Source: Paraspadella gotoi
Taxonomy: Eukaryota; Chaetognatha
DNA: 64,000 nt
NCBI GenBank assembly: GCA_051294375.1
Contig: JBJCIZ010000028.1
Location: forward strand, 551,623-615,622
Reading direction: 5' to 3'
Positions 12,591-22,939 of this stretch are shown in pieces. The translations under genes were made by a program, and so were the position numbers. Each line of letters starts with the position of its first letter. Within the stretch, counting starts at the first letter, position 1. The notes under the pieces were generated by a model that was given only the letters and a program-made list of their open reading frames with translations, was not told the origin of the DNA and made no database searches.

Positions 12591-14383
12591 ATGGATTGGG
12601 AAGAAGAAAACGGAGGTAAATTGATATCTTTTGGTTTTGTTGTTTTTCCTGTTGGTTTTTCTTGTTTTAGTTTCGATTTTCGAGTGTTTTTGTTTTTGGT
12701 TTTCGTTAGAGGGAAAGAAAAAAGAGAGAGACGAGGTTCACCCCGACGAGGGACATGACTTGACATGACTTGACATGACATTGACGGTGAAAAGAACGAC
12801 GGAGACGATGACAATGAGACAATGAAAACTACGGCGTCTATGACGACGACGACGACGATGACAACGACGACAAAGTTGTCGACGACGATGACAACGACGA
12901 AGATGAAGATAATAACAACGAGGAACACGTGGATGCTAACAAGGACGCCGGTATCAAATGACATTGACTAAGATGATGGGACGAAAACGATGACAATGAT
13001 GACAACGAATGCAACAACGATGACGACGACGATGCTGACGAAGACGTCGAAGACAACGACATTGAAGACGACAATGACAACGACGACGACAAAGACGCCG
13101 GACGACGACCTTCCGAAATCATTTATTTTCCCAGGGCGAATTTATTCCCCTCCAGCGCCCCCCGCGGGGGAATTGAGCGTCTACGTGGCGTCGGATCAAG
13201 ACGTCATCGTCGTCGGCGTCCACGACGACGACGTCACGATCGGAGAAGTCAAATCGTCCATCGCGTCCATCGTCGCCATGGAAACGGACGAGTTCGAGTT
13301 GTCGGGTGATTTGGCCATCGTGTTTTTTTTTCCCCCCCGTGGTTTCGTTTATTTATTTATATATTTATTTAACTAATATCTTTATTCATTTAGTCATTCC
13401 TTCGTTTAGTCATTGATTCTTTTAGTCGATCATTTATTATTCATTCATTCATTCATTTAGTCATTTAGTCATTTAGTCATTAAATTATTTATTCATTCAT
13501 TCATTCATTCATTTAGTCATTCATTCTTTTAGTCATTCATTTATTATTCATTCATTCATTCATTCATTCATTTAGTCATTTAAATCATTTCATTTCATTT
13601 CGTTCATCCATTAATCATTCATCCATTTAGTCATTCATTCATTCATTTAGTCGTTCATTTAAATGAACAGTTTTTTATATTTCAGACAACGATTTTTATT
13701 TACATTTCATAGGGACCTGTTTCGACTCTTTCATTTTAGAGACTTCATCAGCGTTTGTTCAATCAACAGATTTTTCTCTATATATATTGATTTTGTAATT
13801 TTTTACTTAAAATTATTTGCCCTCGCTGAAAAATCTGTAAATTTTGAACATATTCTAGCATATCTAATTAACTGACTATATTTATTCATTCTATGGTGGA
13901 CTAAAATCCACCAACCGTTCATCAGCGGCCATTGGTGCCGGAGGCAAGTCATTCACCTCCCAACCCAAAGGTCCGGGGTTCTAGCCCGGTGGTCGTCTGG
14001 CAGTTAAGAGGGACGGGCGCTTAACCCGCCTGTAACATGGTGTTACAGCCTGATCCGAAGCTCAGGGACTGCTTATATTGAACGGTTCTATCATTAACAT
14101 ATATCAATAATCACTGTCTCTTCATTCATTCATTCATTCATTCATTCATTCATTCCCTCCCTCCTATCCTTCAAGGATGGGATTCCGCCTCAACACCAAC
14201 GCCGACGACGAGTCTTCGTGAACTCGGTCTCGAGTCCGGACGCAGCCTCGTCGCCATGACGACGTCGACGACGACGACGAAGGAGGACGACGACGACGAC
14301 GACGAAACGAGTCGCGGCGAAGTCAAGAGAAAATCGTCGTCGCCTTTGGACGAATCTGCGGCGAAACGGCAGAAGGTGAGGGT

Positions 14384-14415
<32 letters not shown>

Positions 14416-16614
14416 TTTCACAATTTCTTCTTTACTTCAGATCCTTCCTTCGTTCCTTTTTTCTTTCCTCCCTTCTTCCCGCTCTTCCTCTCTTTCTTCC
14501 TCTCTCTCTCCCTCTTCGTCTCCGTCTCTATCTGAGTCTCCGTCGCCGGGAGAAGCTTCGACGCTCAACCGGAACGCCAACAACGAGGTCGGAATTGGGG
14601 GATCAGGAGTTGGAGACCATTGTTTGAGGAGATCGATGGGTCGGAGATCAGGAATTGGGGGATTGGGAGTCGGAGACCATTGTTTGAGGAGATCGATGGG
14701 TCGGAGATCAGGAATTGGGGGATCAGAAGTCGGAGACCATTGTTTGAGGAGATCGATGGGTCGGAGATCAGGAATTGGAGGATTGGGAGTCTGGAATCAG
14801 GAGATTGAAGATTGGGGATCAGGAGTTGGAGACCATTGTTTGAGTAGATCGATGGGTCGGAGATCAGGGATTGGGGAATTGAGAGTCTGGGATCAGGAGA
14901 TTGAAGATTGGGGATCAGGAGTCGGAGACCATCGTTTCGAGATGATCGCGAGATTGTCTGATCATTAGGGGGGATTCGGATTTTTTTGAGAACCAGGGCT
15001 TGGTGGGGTGATCAATTAGGATTAATTAAAATTGATTAAAAGTTGTATTGATCTAAACGATACGTGGAACAACAACAACAACAACAACAATCATCCACCA
15101 TCATTTCCCCCCGCAACGCAGGGTCCCTCCTCGCGTCGCGATTCGACCTTCACCCTCCACGTCATTCTCGACGAGCGTTCCTCATTCACTCTTAAGCCCA
15201 AGAGAAAAGAGTTTAATCTTAAAGTCTCGGGAAGGCGAACCATCTCGCAGATCAAAGGTGTATAAAATACTGTAGTTAATATACTTATATAGTATATATG
15301 TTCATAGCCTTTAAATCATGCCATGAGCGAAATAATATCACTTCTCATTTTGGGCACCGCATTTGTCTTTTCAAAGCGATTATAGCATTACTGGAGACTC
15401 AAAGTCAATGTCAAATCTATTTTTGATTGATTTGGTCCCCAAAGGGATACTGACACTTTATCTCTTATGACTCACTGTGTACCTATTTTGTAATTTAAGT
15501 TAATAATATTTGGGTCTATGATAGAATAAACAATAAACTTTTATTTAAACTCTTTTACGATAATTTTTAAGAAATATTTAAAAATCTCTTGCCATTTCAC
15601 GTCACGAGAAATACACGTGAAAATAAAGTCACTGCGGCGCAACGCATTGGATGAACCGATCTCGTTTACCCAAATCCTCAACTCTAATTCTTAATCTTAA
15701 ACCTAATTCCTAATCCAACACTCTAATCCATAAACCTAATCCCTAACCTTTAACTTTATCTTTTATAACGGAATTACAATCAACTGATTTACACATTAGA
15801 TCAGAAATAGCCCCCCCCTCTCTAATTTGCCCCCCTCCCCCCTCGCAAAGGTGACGTGGCCTTTCTGACGGGCATCCCCGCCGGGCATCAATCCTGGGCG
15901 GGCTTCCCTTCTCCCCAATTCGATCAACTTTCGGTCGGCGACACTTCGATGGATGCCCGACTGACCAACATTCTGATCAGGAGCAGAACGTCCAACACCA
16001 ATCAGTTGGACGAAGGTGCGGACGAAGGACTCGCGACGGACGGACGGACAGAGGGACGGGCATCCAGATTAGTTTCCGTCGGCCCGACGAACAGCGATAC
16101 CAGCGACGGCGTTGGAAACGTAGAGCCCGCCGTCAGCGACTCGGGTACGTAGATAATAATGTAAATAATAATATTAAAATAATGAATCAATATTAAATAA
16201 ATAATAATAATAAATATTGTAAATAATGTATAATGTAAATAATAATATTAAATGATTATAATGATAGGGACCGGAAGTGTTTGCTGAAATTTTTTATTTT
16301 AAATAATTTTTTAACTTTAATTATCCTCCAGAGATAACAAAAATTGTTTTCTAGATTTTTTTTTAATTTTTAAATTAAGAAAAAGTTTAAATTGTGATTC
16401 AGCAACGAATTTATTTAATGATAAACGGACATGTTTCGGTTCGGTTTACGAACCTTCTTCAGCTGTCCCAAACGCAACGAAAAAGAAAGGAAATTATAAC
16501 AATTTTTAAATTTAATTTATGGATCACTGAATGGCTTAAGAAAAAAATGTTAATGTTATTACATCGTCTCAAAATCTTGATATTGAGGCGACAGTTAAAA
16601 CTATATAAATTATG

Positions 16615-16657
<43 letters not shown>

Positions 16658-18606
16658 AATGATGATGATTTTTCAAGTTTCTTCCCTAAAATATTGTAAT
16701 ATCAAAATATTAAAACGATCCTTCAAAATTAAAATTTCTTCTTTTTTTTTTTTTTTTTTTCCAATTGCTTATGCAACTTTTCGACTCTTTTACCAAAATT
16801 AATAATTTAATAGTTGAAAAGTGATAAATCTTAGTTCCTCTTTTAGCCAAGAGAGGACGCGCGACTCGGCTTGCGGCTCCGGCGTCGCTGAAATGCCCGA
16901 GCCGTTCGTTGATCGACGCGAAGAGATCGGGAGCATCGTCCAACGCGCCTTCGGGGGCGTCGTTGGATGCGTCGAACACGTCTGAGGATTTGAAAGTCGC
17001 ATGGGCGTCGACGGCGTCTTGGTGTATTTCGTCGGCGCCTGGGTCCGCATCGTCAACAGCGGAATCGGCGGCACCTTGTATAAAAGGTTGAAATGTCCTA
17101 ATATGTCCTAATGTCCAAATTAATTGTATATTTATAAAAGGTTGAAATGTCCTGATATGTCCTAAAGTCCAAATTAATTGTATAAAAGGTTGATATGTCC
17201 TTATAAGTTAGCATCGATCTGGGGATAAAATGGATTTTGCTATTCAATCATGCAAATGAGTCTATTTTGAACTTTATAGGTATTTAAACGAAGTAGTTTT
17301 AACTTCTATTTATTTTTTTATTAATATCAATAACGATATTAATATATCAGCAGTAACGATTGTAAAACTGTAAAACGCGGAAAGATTAAAAACTAAACTG
17401 TTAACAAAAATAAAAAAAAACAAAAACATAAGACAATAACGTTAATAAAATAGAAATTTTAATAAAACGTTTAAAACTAATTCGAAAAACACTGCAAAAA
17501 TAAAACGTAAATTGCTTTTAAACTCTGTCTCCACTGTCTGGTGATGAGAGTTCCTCAGCCTCGCGTCGCGAAGTAGAAGAATGAATAAACCTTTCGGCTC
17601 GGCTCTGACGAATAGAGGATCCCTTTATCCACTTCGAGGCTGATAACTACTTAGCCTGGCTAATGGCGCCGTCCTCGAGAATAACAAAAAAAACTATATT
17701 AACCTAATTAATTAATTAATAATTAATTTTTTTTTAAATAACTTTAAACCCGGCTGACTAAAGCATGATAAGGCTCTCTTACATACCGACAAATCGCCGA
17801 CAAACACGATTATTTACCAAAGTAGGAAAACCATATTAAACCAAGAATGTAATAAAAATGAAAATATGAAAATAAGTTTGACGAACTAAAATCCCATTCA
17901 TAGAATTAATCCGACTCAATTTGGCTAAATATATATATTATATATATTTATATATATATATATTTCGGTAGAGGCGCCGGCGGCGGTGGAATCGGGGCTG
18001 TCTTGGTCGACGTCTTCAACTGCGGCGTCCTCTTTGGCTCAGACGGAAGAAAGTTTCGTGCGGAGAGGAAGATCGAGGAACTTGTTGGGGAAGGAAGAGG
18101 AGGAGGAAGAGGCTGAAGATATAGAGGAGGAAGTGGACGAGGAATCCGAGGAGTCCAACGCAGTCGTCAGGGGCGTTAAAGGTGTTTTGGTTTTTGTTTT
18201 TTGTTTTTGTTTATTTTTTAATTTTTTTTTTTTTTTTGTATCTCTCTCTTTCTCTCATTGTCTCCCTTTCTCTGTCTCTCTTTCTCTCATTGTCTCTCTC
18301 TCTGTCTCTCTCTTTCTCTCATTGTCTCCCTCTCTTTCTCCCTCTCTCTCTTTCTCTCATTGTCTCCCTCTCTTTCTTTCTCTCATTGTCTCCCTCTCTT
18401 TCTTTCTCTCATTGTCTCCCTCTCTCTCTTTCTCTCATTGTCTCCCTCTCTCTCTTTCTCTCATTGTCTCCCTCCCTCTCTTTCTCTCATTGTCTCTCTC
18501 TCTCTCAGCGTTTTGCCAAAATCGTCCGAACGTCAACGAAAATTGGTTCTCGTTAACGACTCTACGAAAAGCGTTAAACATGTCATGCGGGGCGCCAATC
18601 ACGTGA

Positions 18607-18702
<96 letters not shown>

Positions 18703-21700
18703 CATTATTATTATTTTTATTAATTATTTTATATTATAATATTTTTTATACATGTTGACCTTCGTTTGATCGTTTATAATCATTTACTTAACTTTTTTTC
18801 ATTCGTTCATACATTCATACATTCATTCATACACTGATTATTTCAGTCATTATTTTCGTTTCCCTTTTGTTCAGCAAACGAAAGCCTTTGATTCTTTTCC
18901 TCTACGACAAAAGAAGCGACAATAAAACCGGCTTTTCGTCCAAGGTACGCAGCCGCCGCCACTCCCGCCGCCGCCGCTGCAGCTGGGGCTGTCGTTGACG
19001 TCGTCGTTGTTGGATGACGTTACCCATGGTTACGCGTTCGCCCATGAGCGGCGTTTGGTCAAAACTTTTCAACATGAGCCCATGTTCCCATCAAATAAGA
19101 CAAGGATCCTTGCCCAGTTGGCCATGTTTTCTAAAAGCTTCCCATATCAGATCGAATTTAGAATTAAATTTATCTTGATGTTAGAGCTCAGGGATAGAGA
19201 TCAGGTTAAAATTAAAATATCATGGTTAAAATTTATTAATTGATTAATTAATTAATTAATTAAAATTTATTAAAAGTACTCAAATTTTTGCATCAATAAT
19301 GTTTTATGATTGAAATGTAGATGCTTACTTTTAACTTGAATGTTGGTTATCGTCGTTATTGTTATCGTCATTATTGTTATTGTTTCAGATTTTCGAGGAT
19401 GAACTTGTTGGGATTTTCATGCATGAATTTTTTATCCTTTGGTTCTGGGACGCGACGACGATGAAAAATAAGAACAAGTTGAAGAATAAAGTGAGTCTAT
19501 CTTTCTTTCTATCTTTCTATCTATCTATTTTTTTTATCTTTTTTTTATTTTACTTTTTCTCGTTTAATTTTTTAATCTTTCTATCTTTGTTTTTTTTTTT
19601 TATAATTATTTTTCCCCTTTTTTTATTATCTTTTTTTTTTGTCCCTCGTGTTCCCTATATCCACCTATTGATCTATTTTTTTACCATTTTAGTTATCCCT
19701 TTTTTTCCTAACCACTTTTTACCCACCCGTTGTGCACATCTTTCGACTCATCTCCTTTGCTATATTTTTAAACCTTTTTATAATAATCATTTATCTACTT
19801 CATCATCATTTAACTTCCCTTCAATCTGCCTATCTACTTCTTTTTCTAACTATATTTCCTTTTACCCTTCCATCTTTCAAACTAGCCTTCTATCCTCCCT
19901 TATATCCTTCAGCTTCGCTTGATCTTTGGTGAAACTCCGCTCATTGACAATTTGACTCCGGAAAATCTTCCAGCGATGTTATTTTTCGTCCGGCAGGTGG
20001 AAAACTGTCAGGCCATACAAACTTTTAACGTGCCTTACATCTATCCGCTGCTTTAAATAAAGATAGAAAGAAAAAATTGAAATAATAAAAAAAAGATTAA
20101 AAAAAAATTAATTAAAAAAATAAAAAAGGCAAAATAATTAAACCAACCCTCAAATTAAATTCTTACAGTTAACACTGTTCCAAGTATTAAATATCTTTAT
20201 TACATATTAAATAATATCCCGGCTCTTGCAACCTCCCAACTCTCTCCAGCGCGGCTTCAATAATGTCGTCGCTGTCCTGAATGCAGACTCCGCATCCTCG
20301 ACAAAGATGTTGGAGACCCTGGCAATGACACTGACGATGAGCGAAGAGGCAAAAACGTCCGACGCTGATATAGAGAAGGACAGTGAGCAACGCCAGGCCG
20401 TCATCAATGCGCAGGATGCAGAATTTCAGGCAAGAATGATCACAATGACAAAGATGTCTAAGATATCATTAAAGCACTGGATGAAGGAGTGGTTAACAAT
20501 GATATTTTTGATGTCAGGCAGGGGAAAAGACTGACAATTAGGATTATCATAATGTTTAGGATAGCAAATACAATATGATAAAATAAATTATGACAATGCT
20601 TAAGACCCCCAAGAGTATAAACAAATTAAAAATTAGGCTAAGCATTAAGGATAAGGATTAAGTTAGGGTTAGGGATCAGGATAGTTATTTGGCATGAGCT
20701 TTGGTTAAGGATTGGGGTTAAGGAATAAGGTTTAGGGCTAGAGATTGTATGAAGAATTTGGTAAGACATTAGGATTAGAACAAAATGTTAGTTCAGGGAT
20801 TAGAAACCCGAAATGGAGCGTTTTTGAAAATTAGTGCCATCATATTATTAATTCTTCCACTCCCCCGAACACTCCCTCAAAGGAATCCCTTCTGTTGGAC
20901 GCGGAGAAAGAAAGGATGAAGGAGGAGATGAAGAAGTGCATCGACGAAATGTTGGAGGAAGCGTCGATCGAGTTGGAGAGTCTACTATATAAAGAACAAG
21001 TCAGGTTGGCAGAAAGTTTTTTGGGGATTTCCGTACCAATGATCGATTGATAAAGTTTCCATATTCTGGTCGTGAAATTAACATTTTAAAAAATATAAGT
21101 TTTTTTCGTTTAATCAAAATGAAATGAATTTTTTTTTTAATGAGAGGCTTAGCATAAACCATTATACCCTGGACTCGGAAATAAATTATTTTCTCGCAAT
21201 AAAAAACCCGAAATAAATATTGCCCTAAAATTCGTAGACTCGTCGCGAACGAGATATTTCAAGAATTTCTTCCGGAGCCGCAAGATTTCGAGATAACGTT
21301 GAGGTGACGGACTCGAGATATGAGCCGCGTGTATATTCAAACTTTACAAATCTCATTTATTTCAGCATTCGACTCATGACGCCCGGCGGTTCCGTTTTGA
21401 CGAGGAAATTTAAACCATCGGATCCCGTGTGGCATTTTTATCAGGTGCAGTCTGCAGAGACGGATTTTTATGTCGGGTCACATTTTAACGCTGCATATTG
21501 CATAAGAGACTTTAAATGTCAGGTAGCACTTTTAAAACGGGGGCGGGGAAAGATTTATGATTGAGGTAAGGAAAAACAAAACTGCTAGTTTTACTTTTAA
21601 TTTTATTGTATTAAATCTTATTGATTGGTCAAAAAGTGAACTCACAAATAAACTTTACTTAATATCTCTATAGATAAAATAGAAAAATTAACACCTATCC

Positions 21701-21934
21701 GCCCCCCCCCCTCCTTCGGCACAGTTCGCTGCCTCCCAGGGATTCCCCGCGAGCCGATTCCGATTTCTCCGAGGGTTTCCGCGTCGCGATTTGGAGACGA
21801 CAACCTCGGGTTTCTTGACGTCCGGTCATCAAGGGTCCCTTTGGGACGCGACGTTCGGCGAAGTTGCCATCGGTTTTCGCGAGACGTGGTTCGTCGTGCC
21901 GCGAGGGTGCGAAGTGGAAAGCGAGATTCGCTGA
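12591..21934 (+). CDS. FAF1: FAS-associated factor 1 (UBX-domain p97 adaptor)
   Basis: FAF1 links ubiquitinated cargo to the p97/VCP ATPase. Exons: 12,591-12,615 (tentative start), 13,156-13,305 and 14,176-14,375 (first ubiquitin-like domain; TIGEVK, then LRELGLESGRSLVAMT), 15,122-15,257 and 15,851-16,144 (second; GIPAGHQSWAGFP), 16,847-17,086 and 17,972-18,181 (Ser/Ala- then Glu-rich linker), 18,509-18,602, 18,875-18,944 (KPLILFLYDKR), 19,389-19,490, 19,913-19,996 and 20,250-20,429 (UAS thioredoxin-like domain into coiled coil), 20,883-21,004, 21,238-21,303 (coiled coil, FLPEP), 21,366-21,444 and 21,725-21,934 (UBX: IRLMTPGGS, FAASQGFP, FPRRDL). Phases agree from 13,156 to the stop. The p97-contact loop carries FPRRD, as in vertebrate FAF1. 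The N-terminal UBA domain was not found. The exon end at 20,429 uses a GC donor. Confidence 0.9.
12838..13107 (+). repeat. GAC/GAT-rich acidic low-complexity tract
   Basis: A GAC, GAT and AAC-rich tract 5' of the first confident FAF1 exon. One + frame reads as a poly-acidic peptide and other frames as poly-Thr/Met, so coding status cannot be decided from composition. It is also present in the duplicate at about 1,675-1,930. FAF1 should have a UBA domain here, but no UBA-like sequence is visible in this tract. Confidence 0.6.
13378..13660 (+). repeat. ATTC / ATTTAGTC simple repeat
   Basis: Long run of ATTC tetramers interspersed with ATTTAGTC inside the FAF1 intron between the two halves of the first ubiquitin-like domain. 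The duplicate at 2,240-2,720 is about 200 bp longer, so the array is length-variable between copies. Confidence 0.9.
13913..14087 (+). mobile_element. 175-bp short element with AACCGTTC inverted ends
   Basis: The segment begins AACCGTTCATCAG and ends GAACGGTT, an 8-bp perfect terminal inverted repeat, preceded by the small palindrome GTGGACTAAAATCCAC. Inside, GGGGTTCTAGCCC resembles a polymerase III B box, so a tRNA-derived SINE or a MITE are both possible. The other copies (about 2,980-3,155, and inverted at 4,890-5,065) lie in the duplicated blocks and are not independent insertions. Confidence 0.5.
14594..14940 (+). repeat. ~60-bp minisatellite in a FAF1 intron
   Basis: About five copies of a ~60-bp G-rich unit (GGAGACCATTGTTTGAGGAG, then ATCGATGGGTCGGAGATCAG, then a GATTGGGAGT-type tail), becoming more diverged toward the 3' side. 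It lies between the FAF1 exons ending at 14,375 and starting at 15,122. Open frames across it are repeat translations. Confidence 0.93.
17074..17210 (+). repeat. Exon-end/donor repeat in FAF1 intron (3 copies)
   Basis: The FAF1 exon ending at 17,086 closes with TTGTATAAAAG before the donor GTTGAAATGTCC. The words TATAAAAGGTTGA(A/T)ATGTCC recur at about 17,136 and 17,182, with AATTAATTGTAT linking them. The exon 3' end and its donor have thus been copied twice into the intron. Confidence 0.85.
18606..18716 (+). repeat. (ATT)n microsatellite
   Basis: About 35 ATT trinucleotides directly after the donor of the FAF1 exon ending at 18,602. The preceding intron (18,225-18,508) is a long TCTC/CATTG pyrimidine repeat that merges into the acceptor at 18,508. 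Confidence 0.95.
20640..20745 (+). repeat. Degenerate telomere-like G-rich repeat
   Basis: Runs such as AGGGTTAGGGATCAGG and AAGGATTGGGGTTAAGG lie in the FAF1 intron between 20,429 and 20,883. Similar degenerate TTAGGG-like stretches occur at 23,375-23,440 and 24,080-24,140, and on the other strand at 15,660-15,760. They resemble diverged interstitial telomeric repeats. Confidence 0.6.
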
Positions 21935-22939
21935 CAAGTAGAGAGAGAGGGGGAGTTGATTGGCGGGAGGGGACGTGTCTGATTTTATTTATTGACGTCG
22001 TTTTCTTTTACATAAATTATATTAATTATTTTACGATTGACATTTACATTAAAGAAGTGACAAAATTTTAATTTCTATTTTTAATATTTTATACAATAAA
22101 CGAATTAGCTCGTACGTGAATTAGTTTTGTTTAGTTTAATATCTAATTTAGATAAATTAGATAATTTTTGAAGAATAGCACCCTGTTGTATTCTGTTTTC
22201 ATTTTTATTTTATCTATAATTTGACTATGTAATGATAATTATAATAATAATATTAATATAAAATAATAATAATTAATAAATAATAATAATAATTCCTTCG
22301 TTGATAATATTAATAATAATAATAATAATAATTAATAATAATAATAATAGTAATAATACCATAAAAACAAAAAGTCAAAACCAAACAAAAGGGCAATCTC
22401 AATGTGAGGCGCGGATTTTCTAAGGACGCGTGGATTTTCTTTTGTCGTCTGCTCTTCTTTCATCTCCTCCTCCTCCTCCTCCTCCTCCTCCTCTTTAAAC
22501 TCTTTATAGATCTTCTTCCTCATCCTCCTCAAATTGATTCTTTTCATCCTCCTCCTCTTCTTACTTCCTTTTTATTTCATTCTATTTCCTTTTAACTTTC
22601 TTATCTTCCTCTTCCTCTTCCTCTTCCTCTGCTGCCATCTTGAAAAACAAAGTGAATTAAATAAAAAAATTTTGTCCGCGTCGGCGTATATTTGACCCAC
22701 TAATTTTGGACCGTAATCGCGTCAAAAACGTCACGAAATCGTTGCTATCTCGTCCCGAAAGTCCTACTTCGCGTTGTTAGGTAAGTAAACGTCGGTATAA
22801 ATGGCCGTTGACCGTTATTTTCCCCCGAGATAACCTAGTCTGGAACAAAACTTTTAGCCGAGAGCTCATTCGGCGACGTTCCGGCGTTCCGTAAAGTTTC
22901 CCGGCAAAGTCGTTTCCGGTCGATTCGTTTTAAGAAACT
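21935..22939. other. FAF1-phosphatase intergenic region
   Basis: AT-rich with TAA/ATT runs (22,230-22,350) and CTC-rich pyrimidine tracts (22,455-22,640). From about 22,680 it becomes GC-richer toward the phosphatase start, including TTTTCCCCCGAGATAACCTA near 22,820. No coding region can be supported. Confidence 0.6.

Noticed and set aside
16710-17074. Minus-strand ORFs at the FAF1 linker exon
   Set aside because: The + strand exon 16,847-17,086 has good acceptor and donor sites and joins in phase with both neighbours; the minus frames lack any such support.
18182-18758. Ser/Leu/Phe-rich hydrophobic open frames
   Set aside because: TCTC and ATT simple repeats in a FAF1 intron generate them.
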